From positions 186,001 to 250,000 of the forward strand of contig NZ_LLZC01000012.1 of assembly GCF_001461825.1 (NCBI RefSeq): a stretch of DNA of 64,000 nt. Reading direction: 5' to 3'. The position numbers were made by a program, and so were the translations under genes. Positions 10,020 to 20,676 of this stretch are shown here, one piece after another (within the stretch, counting starts at the first letter, position 1; every line of letters starts with the position of its first letter). Source of the DNA: Bacillus velezensis. Lineage in GTDB: Bacteria > Bacillota > Bacilli > Bacillales > Bacillaceae. The notes under the pieces are model-generated. The model was not told the origin of the DNA, searched no databases, and was given only the letters and a program-made list of their open reading frames with translations.

Positions 10020-10045
10020 TACGAAAAACAAAACAAAAGGTTTCA
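10020..10045 (-). promoter_or_regulatory. sigma-W promoter of ysdB
   Basis: On the minus strand TGAAAC (10045-10040) and CGTA (10023-10020) are separated by exactly 16 bases, with a T-rich spacer, which is the sigma-W ECF consensus. The ysdB start codon is about 45 bases downstream. Confidence 0.85.
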
Positions 10046-10159
10046 TTTTTTTAAAAGAAATAGATAAAAACATTTACCCGTTTTTCAGGCGAATTAATCG
10101 TATGCTTCAGCATTGGTTTTGTATAATAAGAAGGGTAGTGAAAAAAAGGAGGTTTATTG

Positions 10160-11245
10160 ATGACAAAATTAGATGAAACGCTCACCATGCTGAAAGCGTT
10201 AACGGATGCAAAAGGGATACCGGGAAATGAGAGAGAAGTAAGACAAGTGATGAAATCATACATAGAACCATTTGCCGATGACGTCACAACAGACCGGCTG
10301 GGAAGCTTGATCGCCAAAAAAACCGGCAAAGAAAACGGTCCGAAAATCATGATCTCAGGGCATTTAGACGAAGTCGGTTTTATGGTGACGCAAATCACTG
10401 ATAAAGGCTTTCTCCGCTTTCAAACCGTCGGCGGCTGGTGGTCTCAGGTCATGCTGGCCCAGCGCGTCACCGTCGTGACAAAAAAAGGGGACATCACGGG
10501 GATCATCGGTTCGAAACCGCCTCACATTCTGCCTCCTGACGCCAGAAAAAAAGCCGCCGATATTAAAGAGATGTTCATCGATATCGGGGCGTCTAGCCGT
10601 GAAGAAGCAATGGAATGGGGCGTTCTTCCGGGTGACCAGATTGTGCCGTATTTTGAATTTACAGTGATGAACAATGAAAAGCATTTATTGGCGAAAGCAT
10701 GGGACAACCGTATCGGCTGTGCGATTGCCATCGATGTATTAAAAAATCTGAAAAACAGTGATCACCCCAATGAAGTATACGGGGTCGGAACGGTTCAAGA
10801 AGAAGTCGGGCTGCGCGGGGCGAAAACAGCGGCACATACGATCCAGCCTGATATCGCGTTCGGTGTGGATGTCGGAATTGCCGGAGATACACCGGGAATT
10901 TCTGAAAAAGAGGCGCAAAGCAAAATCGGCGAAGGGCCGCAAATTATTCTGTATGACGCGTCAATGGTATCTCACAAAGGGCTGCGCGACCTTGTCGTGA
11001 ACACGGCGGAAGAAGCGGGAATTCCGTATCAATTCGATTCCATTGCCGGAGGGGGCACGGATTCAGGTTCCATTCATTTAACCGCAAACGGAGTGCCGGC
11101 GCTGTCCATTACGATCGCGACGCGTTACATTCACACTCATGCCGCTATTTTGCATCGGGATGATTATGAGAATACGGTAAAATTGATTACAGAAGTGATT
11201 AAAAAATTAGACCGGGAAACAGTTGACCGTATTACTTACCAATAA
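10160..11245 (+). CDS. ysdC: M42-family metallo-aminopeptidase YsdC
   Basis: A 361-residue cytoplasmic aminopeptidase/endoglucanase-like protein of family M42 (FrvX/TET type). Metal-binding motifs are visible in order: [26 protein letters not shown] (catalytic glutamate), [12 protein letters not shown] and the C-terminal TRYIHTHA. It should trim peptides as a large oligomer; substrate preference is not evident. ATG 10160 follows AAAGGAGGT. A terminator follows at once, so it is monocistronic. Confidence 0.9.
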   Translation: MTKLDETLTMLKALTDAKGIPGNEREVRQVMKSYIEPFADDVTTDRLGSLIAKKTGKENGPKIMISGHLDEVGFMVTQITDKGFLRFQTVGGWWSQVMLAQRVTVVTKKGDITGIIGSKPPHILPPDARKKAADIKEMFIDIGASSREEAMEWGVLPGDQIVPYFEFTVMNNEKHLLAKAWDNRIGCAIAIDVLKNLKNSDHPNEVYGVGTVQEEVGLRGAKTAAHTIQPDIAFGVDVGIAGDTPGISEKEAQSKIGEGPQIILYDASMVSHKGLRDLVVNTAEEAGIPYQFDSIAGGGTDSGSIHLTANGVPALSITIATRYIHTHAAILHRDDYENTVKLITEVIKKLDRETVDRITYQ

Positions 11246-11253
11246 AGATACGG

Positions 11254-11288
11254 AAGAATCTGCTTTTTTAAGCAGATTCTTTTTTTTG
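11254..11288 (+). terminator. terminator of ysdC
   Basis: GAATCTGC / GCAGATTC hairpin followed by an eight-base T-run. The T-run abuts the AraR box of abnA. Confidence 0.9.
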
Positions 11289-11368
11289 TCTGTACAAATA
11301 TGAGCCCTGCGTCTACAATAAGAGAAGACATAGAAAAATCTGACAACATGTTTTTGAAAGCGCTTTAA
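11285..11368 (+). promoter_or_regulatory. abnA promoter with AraR box and cre
   Basis: TTTGTCTGTACAAAT (11285-11299) resembles the AraR operator. It overlaps a -35-like TGTACA (11291-11296) set 17 bases before TACAAT (11314-11319). TGAAAGCGCTTTAA (11355-11368) is a cre just before the ribosome site. The layout implies arabinose induction by release of AraR, and CcpA repression. Confidence 0.78.
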
Positions 11369-11387
11369 AAAAGGGGAGGGTTTACAA

Positions 11388-12353
11388 ATGAAAAACAGAT
11401 TCAGACGCATGATCCGCTTTTCGTGCGCAGCCGTTACAGCCGGGCTGCTGCTGATGTCTTCATCTCCGGCATCTGCCGCGTTTTGGGGGGCATCAAATGA
11501 ATTGCTTCACGATCCGACAATGGCGAAGGAAGGAAACACGTGGTACGCTTTCGGAACCGGTTTGGAAGGGGAGAGGGGGATTCGCGTCTTAAAGGCGGGC
11601 AGCGGCGGCGTATGGACCGTTCAGAAATCAATCTTTACTTCCCCGCTGTCATGGTGGGGCAATTATGTGCCGAATTACGGGCTGAATCAATGGGCCCCCG
11701 ATGTTCAATATTATAACGGAAAGTATTGGCTGTATTATGCCGTTTCTTCATTCGGCAAAAATACCTCCGCGATCGGTCTTGCATCATCTGCAAGCCTCAG
11801 TTCGGGAAACTGGAAGGACGAAGGGCTCGTCATCCGTTCAACAAGCGCCGATAACTACAATGCAATTGATCCGGAGCTGACAATTGATAAAGACGGAAAC
11901 CCTTGGCTTGCCTTCGGTTCTTTTTGGAGCGGCATTAAGCTGACAAAGCTTGATAAAAATACAATGAAACCGACGGGATCACTTTATTCCATCGCTGCCA
12001 GACCGAATAACGGCGGAGCTTTGGAAGCGCCGGCCATCACCTACCAGAACGGCTACTATTACTTAATGGTGTCGTTTGATAAATGCTGTTCAGGCGTGAA
12101 TAGTACGTACAAAATCGCTTATGGAAGATCCAAAAGCATCACGGGCCCATATCTCGATAAAAGCGGGAAAAGCATGTCAGAAGGCGGAGGGACGATTCTT
12201 GACTCCGGCAATGACCGCTGGAAAGGCCCGGGCGGTCAAGACATTGTGAACGGGAATATTTTAGTGCGTCATGCGTATGATGCCGAAAACAGCGGAATTC
12301 CGAAGATGCTCATCAATGATATCGACTGGAGTTCAGGCTGGCCTTCCTATTAA
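11388..12353 (+). CDS. abnA: secreted endo-1,5-alpha-L-arabinanase (GH43)
   Basis: Cuts alpha-1,5-linked arabinan outside the cell to oligomers. 321 residues: a Sec signal peptide with RMIR basic start, hydrophobic core (about 13-24) and ASA cleavage site near residue 30, then a five-bladed GH43 propeller. The catalytic base is likely D42 in HDPTM, with a second acidic site in AIDPEL and a glutamate in GALEAPAI. AGGGGAGGG precedes the ATG. Products feed AraNPQ and AbfA/AbfB encoded nearby. Confidence 0.95.
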   Translation: MKNRFRRMIRFSCAAVTAGLLLMSSSPASAAFWGASNELLHDPTMAKEGNTWYAFGTGLEGERGIRVLKAGSGGVWTVQKSIFTSPLSWWGNYVPNYGLNQWAPDVQYYNGKYWLYYAVSSFGKNTSAIGLASSASLSSGNWKDEGLVIRSTSADNYNAIDPELTIDKDGNPWLAFGSFWSGIKLTKLDKNTMKPTGSLYSIAARPNNGGALEAPAITYQNGYYYLMVSFDKCCSGVNSTYKIAYGRSKSITGPYLDKSGKSMSEGGGTILDSGNDRWKGPGGQDIVNGNILVRHAYDAENSGIPKMLINDIDWSSGWPSY

Positions 12354-12359
12354 TTGATC

Positions 12360-12387
12360 AGCCGGGCATGTGTGTCCGGCTTTTTTA
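12360..12387 (+). terminator. terminator of abnA
   Basis: AGCCGG...CCGGCT hairpin followed by six T residues, only 14 bases before the araA -35 box. Confidence 0.85.
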
Positions 12388-12401
12388 CTTGCAATAAAAG
12401 A

Positions 12402-12512
12402 TTGACAGGTTGATTCCTCCTTAACTATAATAAAGTTGTTCGTACAAATAAAAGGATAAAAGTTTTGTGGTTTATATTCGTACGTATACTTTTTAAAATG
12501 CAAGCGCTTTAT
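12402..12512 (+). promoter_or_regulatory. ara operon promoter with two AraR boxes and cre
   Basis: TTGACA (12402-12407) and TATAAT (12426-12431), 18-base spacer. AraR-type boxes are centred on TTCGTACAAAT (12435-12450) and ATATTCGTACGTATAC (12474-12489), about four helical turns apart, suiting cooperative looping as reported for B. subtilis ORA1/ORA2. A cre, TGCAAGCGCTTTAT, is at 12499-12512. Sites are seen; binding is inferred. Confidence 0.85.
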
Positions 12513-12535
12513 TTTGATGGGAAGGGGAAATGAAT

Positions 12536-14029
12536 GTGCTTCAGAACAAAGAATATGAATTTTGGTTTGTAACGGGAAGCCAGCACTTATACGGAGAGGA
12601 AACGCTGCAGCTTGTCGATAAACACGCAAAGGGAATATGTGACGGCCTCAGCGGGGTGTCATCAAGATACAAGATCAGGCATAAACCGGTTGTCACGTCA
12701 TCTGAAACAATCAGAGAGGTTTTGCGGGAAGCGCAGTATCAAGAAAACTGTGCGGGGGTCGTGACGTGGATGCATACATTTTCCCCTGCGAAAATGTGGA
12801 TTGAAGGTCTTTCCGCTTTTCAAAAGCCGATGCTTCATCTGCATACCCAGTATCATCGCGACATCCCATGGGAAACGATTGATATGGATTTTATGAACAG
12901 CAACCAATCCGCTCACGGAGACCGGGAATACGGATATATCCAGTCAAGAATGGGGCAGACGAGAAAAGTCATCGCAGGCTATTGGGATGATGAGGAAGTC
13001 AAACATGACATTTCGCAATGGATGAACACTGCTGCCGCTTGGAATGAAAGCAGGAATATTAAAGTAGCCCGGTTCGGCGACAATATGCGGAATGTGGCGG
13101 TTACTGACGGAGACAAAGTCGGCGCCCACATCCAATTCGGCTGGCAAGTTGACGGGTACGGAATCGGCGATCTTACCGAGGTGATGAACAACGTCACCGA
13201 CGCAGAAATTGAGGCGCTTTATGAGGAATACGACAAATTGTATGTCATCAGCGACGAAACAAAACGGGATGAAGCAAAAGTTGCTTCCATTAAAGAACAG
13301 GCGAAAATTGAACTCGGATTAACGGCCTTTCTCGAACGGGGCGGATATACAGCGTTTTCGACCTCCTTTGAAGTTTTGCACGGAATGAAGCAGCTTCCGG
13401 GACTTGCCGTTCAGCGTCTCATGGAAAAAGGGTACGGATTTGCCGGCGAAGGCGATTGGAAAACGGCTGCCCTTGTGCGAATGATGAAAATAATGGCGGA
13501 CGGAGAACAAACCTCCTTCATGGAAGATTATACGTACCATTTTGAACCGGGGCGTGCGATGATTCTCGGATCACATATGCTTGAAGTATGTCCGACGATC
13601 GCCCTTGATCAGCCGAAAATCGAAGTTCATCCTCTCTCAATCGGAGGGAAGGAAGATCCGGCCCGGTTGGTCTTTAACGGAATCGGCGGTTCAGCCATCA
13701 TCGCCAGCATCATTGATATCGGCGGGCGATTCCGTCTCATTCTGAATGAAGCGGAAGGCAGGGAAATTGATCATGATATGCCGAATCTCCCTGTGGCGCG
13801 GGTGCTGTGGAAGCCGGAGCCATCGCTGAAAACAGCTGCGGAAGCATGGATTTTGGCGGGAGGCGCCCACCATACCTGTATGTCCTTCCGGCTTACGGCT
13901 GAACAGATGCTTGACTGGGCTGAGATGGCAGGCATTGAAAGCATCTTTATTTCCCGCAATACCGAAATACATGAGCTGAAAAAAGAGCTGAAATGGAATG
14001 ACGTATTATACCGGCTGGGAGGGAATTGA
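12536..14029 (+). CDS. araA: L-arabinose isomerase
   Basis: Converts L-arabinose to L-ribulose, the first step of the pathway. I choose GTG 12536 (497 residues, [11 protein letters not shown]) because the GAAGGGG site is correctly spaced and B. subtilis AraA starts MLQ-. The ATG at 12530 is too close to that site. Conserved manganese ligands are expected in the E/H positions around [14 protein letters not shown] and [18 protein letters not shown]. First gene of araABDLMNPQ-abfA; araB begins one base after its stop. Confidence 0.97.
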   Translation: MLQNKEYEFWFVTGSQHLYGEETLQLVDKHAKGICDGLSGVSSRYKIRHKPVVTSSETIREVLREAQYQENCAGVVTWMHTFSPAKMWIEGLSAFQKPMLHLHTQYHRDIPWETIDMDFMNSNQSAHGDREYGYIQSRMGQTRKVIAGYWDDEEVKHDISQWMNTAAAWNESRNIKVARFGDNMRNVAVTDGDKVGAHIQFGWQVDGYGIGDLTEVMNNVTDAEIEALYEEYDKLYVISDETKRDEAKVASIKEQAKIELGLTAFLERGGYTAFSTSFEVLHGMKQLPGLAVQRLMEKGYGFAGEGDWKTAALVRMMKIMADGEQTSFMEDYTYHFEPGRAMILGSHMLEVCPTIALDQPKIEVHPLSIGGKEDPARLVFNGIGGSAIIASIIDIGGRFRLILNEAEGREIDHDMPNLPVARVLWKPEPSLKTAAEAWILAGGAHHTCMSFRLTAEQMLDWAEMAGIESIFISRNTEIHELKKELKWNDVLYRLGGN

Positions 14030-14030
14030 T

Positions 14031-15716
14031 ATGGCGTATACGATTGGTGTTGATTTCGGCACATTGTCCGGCCGGGCGGTGCTTGTCAATGTCCGCACGG
14101 GCGAAGAAATCGCGTCTGCGGTAAAAGAATACACTCATGCCGTCATCGACCGCACGCTGCCGAAGACGGGTGAAAAACTCCCTCGGGACTGGGCGCTTCA
14201 GCATCCTGCCGATTATATCGAAGTTCTGGAAACGGCGATTCCGAACCTGCTTGAGCAGGCGGGCGCTGATCCAAAAGACGTGATCGGCATAGGAATTGAT
14301 TTTACCGCCTGCACGATTTTGCCGATAGACGGCGCGGGGCAGCCGCTTTGTATGCTGCCGGAATTTGAACGGGAGCCCCACAGTTATGTGAAGCTGTGGA
14401 AGCATCATGCGGCTCAAAAACATGCAGACCGTTTGAACACGATTGCCGAAGACACAAAAGAAACATTCCTTAAAAGATACGGCGGTAAAATTTCTTCTGA
14501 ATGGATGATCCCGAAAATCATGCAAATCGCGGAAGAAGCGCCGCATATATACGAGGCGGCAGATCGGATTGTGGAAGCGGCAGACTGGATCGTCTATCAA
14601 TTGTGCGGTTCATTGAAGCGAAGCAACTGCACGGCCGGCTACAAAGCAATCTGGAATGAGGAGACGGGGTATCCGCCGGATCATTTTTTCGAAAAGCTCA
14701 ACCCGTTAATGAAAACGATTACAAAGGATAAATTAGGCGGTACCATTTATTCAGTCGGGGAAAAAGCAGGAGGTTTGACCGAAAAAATGGCGGAGCTGAC
14801 CGGGCTTCTGCCGGGGACGGCCGTTGCCGTCGCCAATGTCGACGCTCACGTGTCAGTGCCCGCGGTCGGTATTACAGAGCCGGGGAAAATGCTGATGATC
14901 ATGGGAACGTCTACCTGCCATGTGCTGCTCGGCGAGGAAGAACATATCGTCCCCGGTATGTGCGGGGTCGTCAATAACGGCATCTTGCCCGGATATGCGG
15001 GATATGAAGCGGGGCAGTCCTGTGTCGGCGACCACTTTGAATGGTTCGTCAAAACGTGTGTTCCGAGAGACTATGAGAAGGAAGCTGAGGATAAACACAT
15101 AGACATTCACGAGCTGCTCAGCAAAAAAGCAGCTGAACTTGTTCCAGGGGAAAGCGGCCTTCTCGCGCTTGACTGGTGGAACGGAAACCGGTCAACCTTG
15201 GTGGACGCCGATTTGACGGGCATGATGCTTGGTATGACGCTGCACACGAAGCCGGAAGAAATCTACAGGGCATTGATTGAAGCGACGGCGTTCGGAACGA
15301 GGATGATTATCGAAACGTTCCGGGAAAACGGCGTTCCGGTCGAAGAGCTTTACGCAGCCGGAGGAATCGCCGAAAAAAATCCGTTTGTCATGCAGATTTA
15401 TGCAGACGTCACAAATATGGATATTAAATTATCCGGGTCTCCGCAGGCGCCTGCACTGGGCTCCGCGATTTTCGGAGCGCTCGCCGCGGGACGGGAAAAC
15501 GGGGGATTCTCCAATATTGCTGAAGCATGCGCGCATATGGGGAAATTAAAAGACGGCTTTTATGCCCCGAACCCGGAAAGAGCTGAGATTTATGACAATT
15601 TATATGCGGAATATAAAGAGCTCGTACACTACTTCGGCAAAGAAAACAATGTCATGAAACGCCTGAAAGCCATTAAAAACCGTGATTTTGCAAAAGGAGG
15701 GAGCCGCCATGCTTGA
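14031..15716 (+). CDS. araB: L-ribulokinase
   Basis: Phosphorylates L-ribulose to L-ribulose 5-phosphate. 561 residues of the FGGY carbohydrate-kinase fold: N-terminal ATPase domain ([12 protein letters not shown] near residue 5-17), the substrate-binding region (GIDFTAC), and a C-terminal domain with the [14 protein letters not shown] signature. The ATG at 14031 follows GGGAGGG. Its last eight bases overlap araD, so translation is coupled. Confidence 0.97.
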   Translation: MAYTIGVDFGTLSGRAVLVNVRTGEEIASAVKEYTHAVIDRTLPKTGEKLPRDWALQHPADYIEVLETAIPNLLEQAGADPKDVIGIGIDFTACTILPIDGAGQPLCMLPEFEREPHSYVKLWKHHAAQKHADRLNTIAEDTKETFLKRYGGKISSEWMIPKIMQIAEEAPHIYEAADRIVEAADWIVYQLCGSLKRSNCTAGYKAIWNEETGYPPDHFFEKLNPLMKTITKDKLGGTIYSVGEKAGGLTEKMAELTGLLPGTAVAVANVDAHVSVPAVGITEPGKMLMIMGTSTCHVLLGEEEHIVPGMCGVVNNGILPGYAGYEAGQSCVGDHFEWFVKTCVPRDYEKEAEDKHIDIHELLSKKAAELVPGESGLLALDWWNGNRSTLVDADLTGMMLGMTLHTKPEEIYRALIEATAFGTRMIIETFRENGVPVEELYAAGGIAEKNPFVMQIYADVTNMDIKLSGSPQAPALGSAIFGALAAGRENGGFSNIAEACAHMGKLKDGFYAPNPERAEIYDNLYAEYKELVHYFGKENNVMKRLKAIKNRDFAKGGSRHA

Positions 15717-16398
15717 AGCGTTAAAAGAAGAAGTGCTCGCCGCCAATCTGAAGCTTGAGGAACATAACCTTGTCACGTTTACATGGGGGAATGTCAGCGG
15801 CATTGACAGAGAGAGCGGGAGAATCGTCATTAAACCGAGCGGTGTCGATTACAGTGAGCTGACCGCTGACAAACTGGTCGTCCTGAATGAGGACGGAGAC
15901 ATTCTCGAAGGCTCGCTGAAACCGTCTTCTGACACGCCGACCCATCTTTATCTGTATAAAGCGTTTCCGGCTATCGGCGGAATCGTTCATACTCATTCCC
16001 GCTGGGCGACGAGCTGGGCACAGTCCGGAAGAGACATACCCGCTCTCGGAACGACTCACGCGGATTACTTTGAAAGCGCTATACCCTGTACGAGGGAAAT
16101 GTATGAAGAAGAAATTGTGAAAGATTATGAATATCATACAGGCAAAGTCATAGCCGAAACCTTTCAAAACGAACCGTATGAACAAAATCCGGGTGTCCTC
16201 GTCCACAGCCACGGCCCGTTCTGCTGGGGAACGGACGCGCTGAATGCCCTGCATAACGCCGTTGTGCTCGAAACGGTAGCGGAAATGGCCTACCATTCGC
16301 TTATGCTGAACAAACAGCTCAGTCCGATCGACAGAGTGCTGCATGATAAGCATTTTTACAGAAAACACGGGGCGAATGCTTATTATGGCCAAACTTGA
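15709..16398 (+). CDS. araD: L-ribulose-5-phosphate 4-epimerase
   Basis: Epimerises L-ribulose 5-phosphate to D-xylulose 5-phosphate, which enters the pentose phosphate pathway. 229 residues of the class II aldolase/AraD family, with zinc-site histidines in HTHSRWAT and the late VLVHSHGPF segment. The start overlaps araB by eight bases with AAAGGAGGG just upstream. araL starts inside its 3' end. Confidence 0.97.
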   Translation: MLEALKEEVLAANLKLEEHNLVTFTWGNVSGIDRESGRIVIKPSGVDYSELTADKLVVLNEDGDILEGSLKPSSDTPTHLYLYKAFPAIGGIVHTHSRWATSWAQSGRDIPALGTTHADYFESAIPCTREMYEEEIVKDYEYHTGKVIAETFQNEPYEQNPGVLVHSHGPFCWGTDALNALHNAVVLETVAEMAYHSLMLNKQLSPIDRVLHDKHFYRKHGANAYYGQT

Positions 16399-17182
16399 CG
16401 CAGCCGGGTTTCTGATTGATTTAGACGGAACCGTATTCAGGGGGCGGGAGCTGATTGACGGCGCAAAAGAAGCCGTTCATACCCTTCAGTCACTGGGCAA
16501 AGCCGTTGTCTTTTTAAGCAACCGCGGCAATCTATCAAGAGCAATGTGCCGAAAGAAACTGCTGGGTGCCGGTATCCGCACGGATGAACGGAGCATCGTG
16601 CTGTCCTCCAGTGTGACGGCATCATTTTTAAAGAAGCATTATCCTTTGTCAAAGGTGTGGGTGTTAGGAGAGAAAGGGCTGACTGATGAACTCGCTTTAG
16701 CGGGTGTCGCCTTGGCGCAAAACCCGCAGGCGGCAGACTGGCTTGTCATCTCCCTGCATGAAACCGTCACCTATGAGGATCTGAATCTCGCTTTTAAGGC
16801 GGCTTCCTCCGGCGCGCGTATCATCGCCACGAACCGGGACCGCTCCTTTCCGAATGAAGGCGGCCATGCCATGGACGTCGCGGGAATGATCGGGGCCATT
16901 GAAGCATCCGCCGGAGCAAAAACGGAGCTTGTCATCGGCAAACCGTCTTGGCTGATGGCTGAGGCGGCATGTGAAGCGCTCGGACTTCCCCCTGAGGAAT
17001 GCGCCATTATCGGAGACAGCCTCGAATCTGATATCGCAATGGGCAGGCTGTACGGAATGAAAAGCGTATTGGTTCTGACGGGGGCGGCCAAACTTGGGGA
17101 GCCCCGTCTATATGAACCTGACATCGTCCTTGATTCTATTAAAGACCTGACAGAATTAGCGAAGGAGGGAATCCTTTTATGA
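16376..17182 (+). CDS. araL: HAD-type sugar phosphatase AraL
   Basis: A 268-residue NagD-like HAD phosphatase: DLDGTVFRG motif I near residue 15, FLSNRGN motif II, and [10 protein letters not shown] motif IV. In B. subtilis AraL dephosphorylates various sugar phosphates, a likely detoxifying role. The start is uncertain: ATG 16376 (MLIM-) matches the position of the B. subtilis start, while ATG 16385 lies three codons on. The only purine-rich stretch (ACGGGGCG) lies inside araD, so translation is probably weak, as reported for B. subtilis. Confidence 0.88.
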   Translation: MLIMAKLDAAGFLIDLDGTVFRGRELIDGAKEAVHTLQSLGKAVVFLSNRGNLSRAMCRKKLLGAGIRTDERSIVLSSSVTASFLKKHYPLSKVWVLGEKGLTDELALAGVALAQNPQAADWLVISLHETVTYEDLNLAFKAASSGARIIATNRDRSFPNEGGHAMDVAGMIGAIEASAGAKTELVIGKPSWLMAEAACEALGLPPEECAIIGDSLESDIAMGRLYGMKSVLVLTGAAKLGEPRLYEPDIVLDSIKDLTELAKEGILL

Positions 17183-18363
17183 AACGTTCTCCTGAGGACA
17201 TTCAATCCGAGTTTGACAAGGAAGGGGCCAGCCGCTCACCGATTCAAATAGAAGATATCGTGATCGGGTCGAATGCAAAAGAAGAGCTTCTCACATTTCT
17301 GCAAAAAAAATGCTGGAATCATCCGGTCATCGTCTGTGACCGGAACACGTACGAGGCGGCGGGACGTCTGCTTGCGGACGAATTGAGGGCAGGCGGGATC
17401 AAAGCGTCAAAAGTCATCATTCCGGAGCATGAAGCCGGGACCGCCGCGGCTGATGAGAGGACATTGGTCTATACGCTGATCAATCTCGCGGAAGAGACGG
17501 ATGTCATCATTGCGGCCGGTTCAGGAACGATTCACGACATTACACGGTTTGCCGCCTGCCAGCGCGGATTGCCGTTTATCTCATTCCCCACCGCTCCGTC
17601 AGTCGACGGTTTTACATCGGCGGGAGCGCCGCTCATATTAAACGGAATCAAAACGACGATTCAAACGAAAGCGCCGATCGCCTTATTTGCGGATACGAAT
17701 GTATTAAAAGAAGCGCCCCGTTCAATGACAGCCGCGGGCTTCGGAGACATGCTCGGAAAAATAACATCGCTGGCAGATTGGGAGATTTCCCGCAGGCTAG
17801 CGGGTGAGCCGTACTCAGAAGCCGGGGCGAAGCTTGTGAAAGACGCGCTTTGGCAGTGCATTGATCACCGCGCTGACATTGCCATGGGAACGGAGGCCGG
17901 CATTCAGATACTGATGGAAGCGCTGATCGTTTCGGGTCTTGTCATGCTTGCGCTTGACCACTCCCGCCCCGCCTCAGGAGGAGAACATCACATCTCGCAT
18001 TGGATTGAGATGGAAATGCTGAAGGCAAAACAGCCTCCGATTCTCCACGGTGCGAAGGTCGGCTGTGCGTGCGCGGTGCTGAGTGATGTTTACAAAGAAC
18101 TGGCTTGTCACGAAAAGCTTGCCGAACTGCCGCCGCACTTTCGCGAGGCGATTCAATCTGCATATGAAGGGCTTCCCGACGGCAAAACAATTGCCGGGTG
18201 GCTCACATCTGCGGGGGGTCCCGCCTGTTTCGATGAGATCGGTGTAAAACAGGACCTTGTCAGCGATGCGCTTAAGCATGCGCACACACTGAGAGACCGT
18301 TATACCGGTTTAACTATCATAAATGAAAATGCAGCGCTCTTTGCACATCATTTGCATCAATAG
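17179..18363 (+). CDS. araM: glycerol-1-phosphate dehydrogenase AraM (EgsA)
   Basis: 394 residues of the iron-alcohol-dehydrogenase/DHQ-like fold. In B. subtilis AraM is a metal- and NAD(P)H-dependent sn-glycerol-1-phosphate dehydrogenase, giving the substrate for archaeal-type heptaprenylglyceryl phosphate. The nucleotide loop (AAGSGTIHDITR), phosphate region (FPTAPSVDGF) and metal-ligand histidines (EHHISHW) are visible. Start overlaps the araL stop as ATGA with GGAGGGA before it. Not needed for arabinose breakdown itself. Confidence 0.93.
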   Translation: MKRSPEDIQSEFDKEGASRSPIQIEDIVIGSNAKEELLTFLQKKCWNHPVIVCDRNTYEAAGRLLADELRAGGIKASKVIIPEHEAGTAAADERTLVYTLINLAEETDVIIAAGSGTIHDITRFAACQRGLPFISFPTAPSVDGFTSAGAPLILNGIKTTIQTKAPIALFADTNVLKEAPRSMTAAGFGDMLGKITSLADWEISRRLAGEPYSEAGAKLVKDALWQCIDHRADIAMGTEAGIQILMEALIVSGLVMLALDHSRPASGGEHHISHWIEMEMLKAKQPPILHGAKVGCACAVLSDVYKELACHEKLAELPPHFREAIQSAYEGLPDGKTIAGWLTSAGGPACFDEIGVKQDLVSDALKHAHTLRDRYTGLTIINENAALFAHHLHQ

Positions 18364-18394
18364 CCGCACGGCCTAAAGTGGAAGGGGTAATGAC

Positions 18395-19690
18395 ATGAAA
18401 AAAACGACCGCTGTATGTTTGGTGCTGATGATGCTCTTCTTGTTTACCGCCGGCTGTTCACAAGAACGGACTGCCGGCCGGCCGGGAGAAACGGAGCTGA
18501 CGTTTTGGACGTTTAACGGCCTGCACGAACAGTTTTATCAGGAAATGGTCAAAGAATGGAATCAGAAATTTCCGGAGCGCAAAATCAAGCTGAATACCGT
18601 CGTTTATCCTTATGGACAAATGCATGATAATTTATCGGTTTCGCTGATCGCGGGTGAGGGGCTTCCCGATATAGCCGACGTGGAATTAAGCCGGTTCTCG
18701 AACTTTCTGAAGGGGAAGGATATCCCGCTTGCCGATCTGACGCCGCTGATTGAAAAAGACCGCGATAAGTTTGTGGAAGCGCGTCTGGCCTTGTACAGCA
18801 AAAACGGAAAATTGTACGGCCTTGATACACATGTGGGGACGACCGTCATGTTTTACAACATGGATATTATGAAAAAAGCGGGCGTTGATCCCGCCTCCAT
18901 TAAGACATGGGAAGATTACCGGCGGGCAGGGAAAAAAGTGCGTGAAGCATCTGGGAAACCGATGGGAACGGTTGAAACAAACGACTCCGCCACATTCCTA
19001 TCCATGATTTCGCAGCAAGGGTCAGGCTACTACAGCAAAAACGGAAAATTGATTCTGAACAGCAAGACGAATACAGACACACTGAATTATGTAAAGGACA
19101 TGGTAAATGATAAAACCCTTCTGCCGGCTCCCGGCGGCGGCCATCACAGCGAAGAATACTACGGTTTTATGAATCAGGGCGGGGCAGCCTCAGTGCTGAT
19201 GCCCATTTGGTACATGGGACGGTTTATCGATTATATGCCTGATTTAAAAGGAAAAATGGCGATTTACCCTATGCCGGCCTGGAAAGAAGGCGGTGACAGA
19301 TCAGCGGGTTTAGGCGGAACAGCCACCGTCGTGCCGAAGCAGGCTGAACATCTGAAGCTCGCGAAAGAATTTCTCGGTTTTGCGAAAGGTTCAAAGGAAG
19401 GGAACATAAAGCTTTGGACGGTGCTCGGCTTTGACCCGCTCCGCTGGGACGTGTGGGATTCAAAAGAATTGAAGGAGAAAAACAAGTACACGGATTTCTT
19501 CCGGAACGGTACGTCAATTTTTTCCTCGCTCCTTGAAATAAAAGATGAGATCAATCCGATTTATCTGCATGAAGACTTCTCTAAAGCGGCTGATCTCGTT
19601 GTCAGACAGGTGCTGTTCGATGCGCTGAAGACGCAGGAAAAAACACCTAAGGAAGCCTTGGACGAGGCGGCAGAGCAATTAGAGAAATAG
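18395..19690 (+). CDS. araN: arabinooligosaccharide-binding lipoprotein AraN
   Basis: Solute-binding component of the AraNPQ ABC importer, anchored outside the membrane. 431 residues with a lipoprotein signal (basic KK start, hydrophobic core, lipobox FTAGC, lipidated C21) and an extracellular-binding-protein family 1 domain. It delivers arabino-oligomers released by AbnA to AraPQ. No ATPase gene is in the operon; in B. subtilis the shared ATPase MsmX serves this transporter. GGAAGGGG precedes the ATG. Confidence 0.95.
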   Translation: MKKTTAVCLVLMMLFLFTAGCSQERTAGRPGETELTFWTFNGLHEQFYQEMVKEWNQKFPERKIKLNTVVYPYGQMHDNLSVSLIAGEGLPDIADVELSRFSNFLKGKDIPLADLTPLIEKDRDKFVEARLALYSKNGKLYGLDTHVGTTVMFYNMDIMKKAGVDPASIKTWEDYRRAGKKVREASGKPMGTVETNDSATFLSMISQQGSGYYSKNGKLILNSKTNTDTLNYVKDMVNDKTLLPAPGGGHHSEEYYGFMNQGGAASVLMPIWYMGRFIDYMPDLKGKMAIYPMPAWKEGGDRSAGLGGTATVVPKQAEHLKLAKEFLGFAKGSKEGNIKLWTVLGFDPLRWDVWDSKELKEKNKYTDFFRNGTSIFSSLLEIKDEINPIYLHEDFSKAADLVVRQVLFDALKTQEKTPKEALDEAAEQLEK

Positions 19691-19731
19691 GAGAAGCCGT
19701 CCTATTTAACAGTGAAAGCGGGGGAGCTTTT

Positions 19732-20673
19732 ATGAGACCTGTAAAGACAGAGACAGCACAAACCGTTTCTGCAGTCCGGAAGAAGCCGCGCCGGCGTAAT
19801 GTGCTGTATTCAAAAAAAGCGGCGCCTTATCTTTTTACGGCGCCATTTATCATTTCGTTTCTCGTTTTCTTTTTGTATCCGATCATCAGCGTGTTTATCA
19901 TGAGCTTTCAGCGGATACTGCCGGGAGAAATTACATTTGTCGGGTTTTCCAATTATACCGCTCTTCTTAATCCAACCTTTTATACGGCATTATTTAACAC
20001 ATTGGAATATACCTTCTGGACGCTGATCGTGCTGATTCCGGTGCCGCTTCTTTTGGCGGTGATTCTGAATTCGAAGCTCGTCAGGTTCAGAAATGTATTT
20101 AAATCGGCTCTGTTTGTACCGGCTCTAACATCGACGATCGTAGCGGGGATTATTTTCCGTCTGATGTTCGGAGAAATGAATACGTCGCTTGCAAACGAGC
20201 TGATGATGAAGCTTGGCGCATCACCCCAAAACTGGCTCAACAACAAAGGTACCGGCATGTTTTTAATGGTGCTGCTTGCGTCATGGAGGTGGATGGGCAT
20301 TAACATTCTTTACTTTCTGGCCGGATTGCAAAACGTGCCGAAAGAATTGTATGAAGCGGCTGAAATTGACGGGGCGAGTACGTGGAAAAAGTTCCGGCAT
20401 ATTACCCTTCCATTTTTAAAGCCGGTGTCCGTTTATGTGTTAACGATCAGTATTATCGGCGGTTTCAGAATGTTTGAGGAAAGCTATGTGCTTTGGCAGA
20501 ATAATTCCCCGGGCAATATCGGCCTCACACTTGTCGGTTATTTATATCAGCAGGGGCTTGCATACAACGAAATGGGGTACGGGGCCGCAATCGGAATTGT
20601 CCTTTTGCTTGTCATCTTACTAGTCAGCCTTGTTTCACTGAAACTGTCCGGTTCGTTTAAAGGGGAGGGATAA
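19732..20673 (+). CDS. araP: arabinooligosaccharide ABC permease AraP
   Basis: 313 residues, six transmembrane helices and the permease EAA loop around residue 205-225 (YEAAEIDGASTWKKFRHITLP), which contacts the ATPase. Works with AraQ and AraN. It has a long basic N-terminal tail before the first helix. AGCGGGGGAG lies before the ATG; araQ starts three bases after the stop. Confidence 0.96.
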   Translation: MRPVKTETAQTVSAVRKKPRRRNVLYSKKAAPYLFTAPFIISFLVFFLYPIISVFIMSFQRILPGEITFVGFSNYTALLNPTFYTALFNTLEYTFWTLIVLIPVPLLLAVILNSKLVRFRNVFKSALFVPALTSTIVAGIIFRLMFGEMNTSLANELMMKLGASPQNWLNNKGTGMFLMVLLASWRWMGINILYFLAGLQNVPKELYEAAEIDGASTWKKFRHITLPFLKPVSVYVLTISIIGGFRMFEESYVLWQNNSPGNIGLTLVGYLYQQGLAYNEMGYGAAIGIVLLLVILLVSLVSLKLSGSFKGEG

Positions 20674-20676
20674 GCG

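Noticed and set aside
13947-14600. 217-codon minus-strand frame over araA-araB
   Set aside because: Antisense to two certain genes, without ribosome site.
15721-16392. 223-codon minus-strand frame inside araD
   Set aside because: Exactly mirrors araD, which is certain; composition is shadow-like and no start signals are seen.
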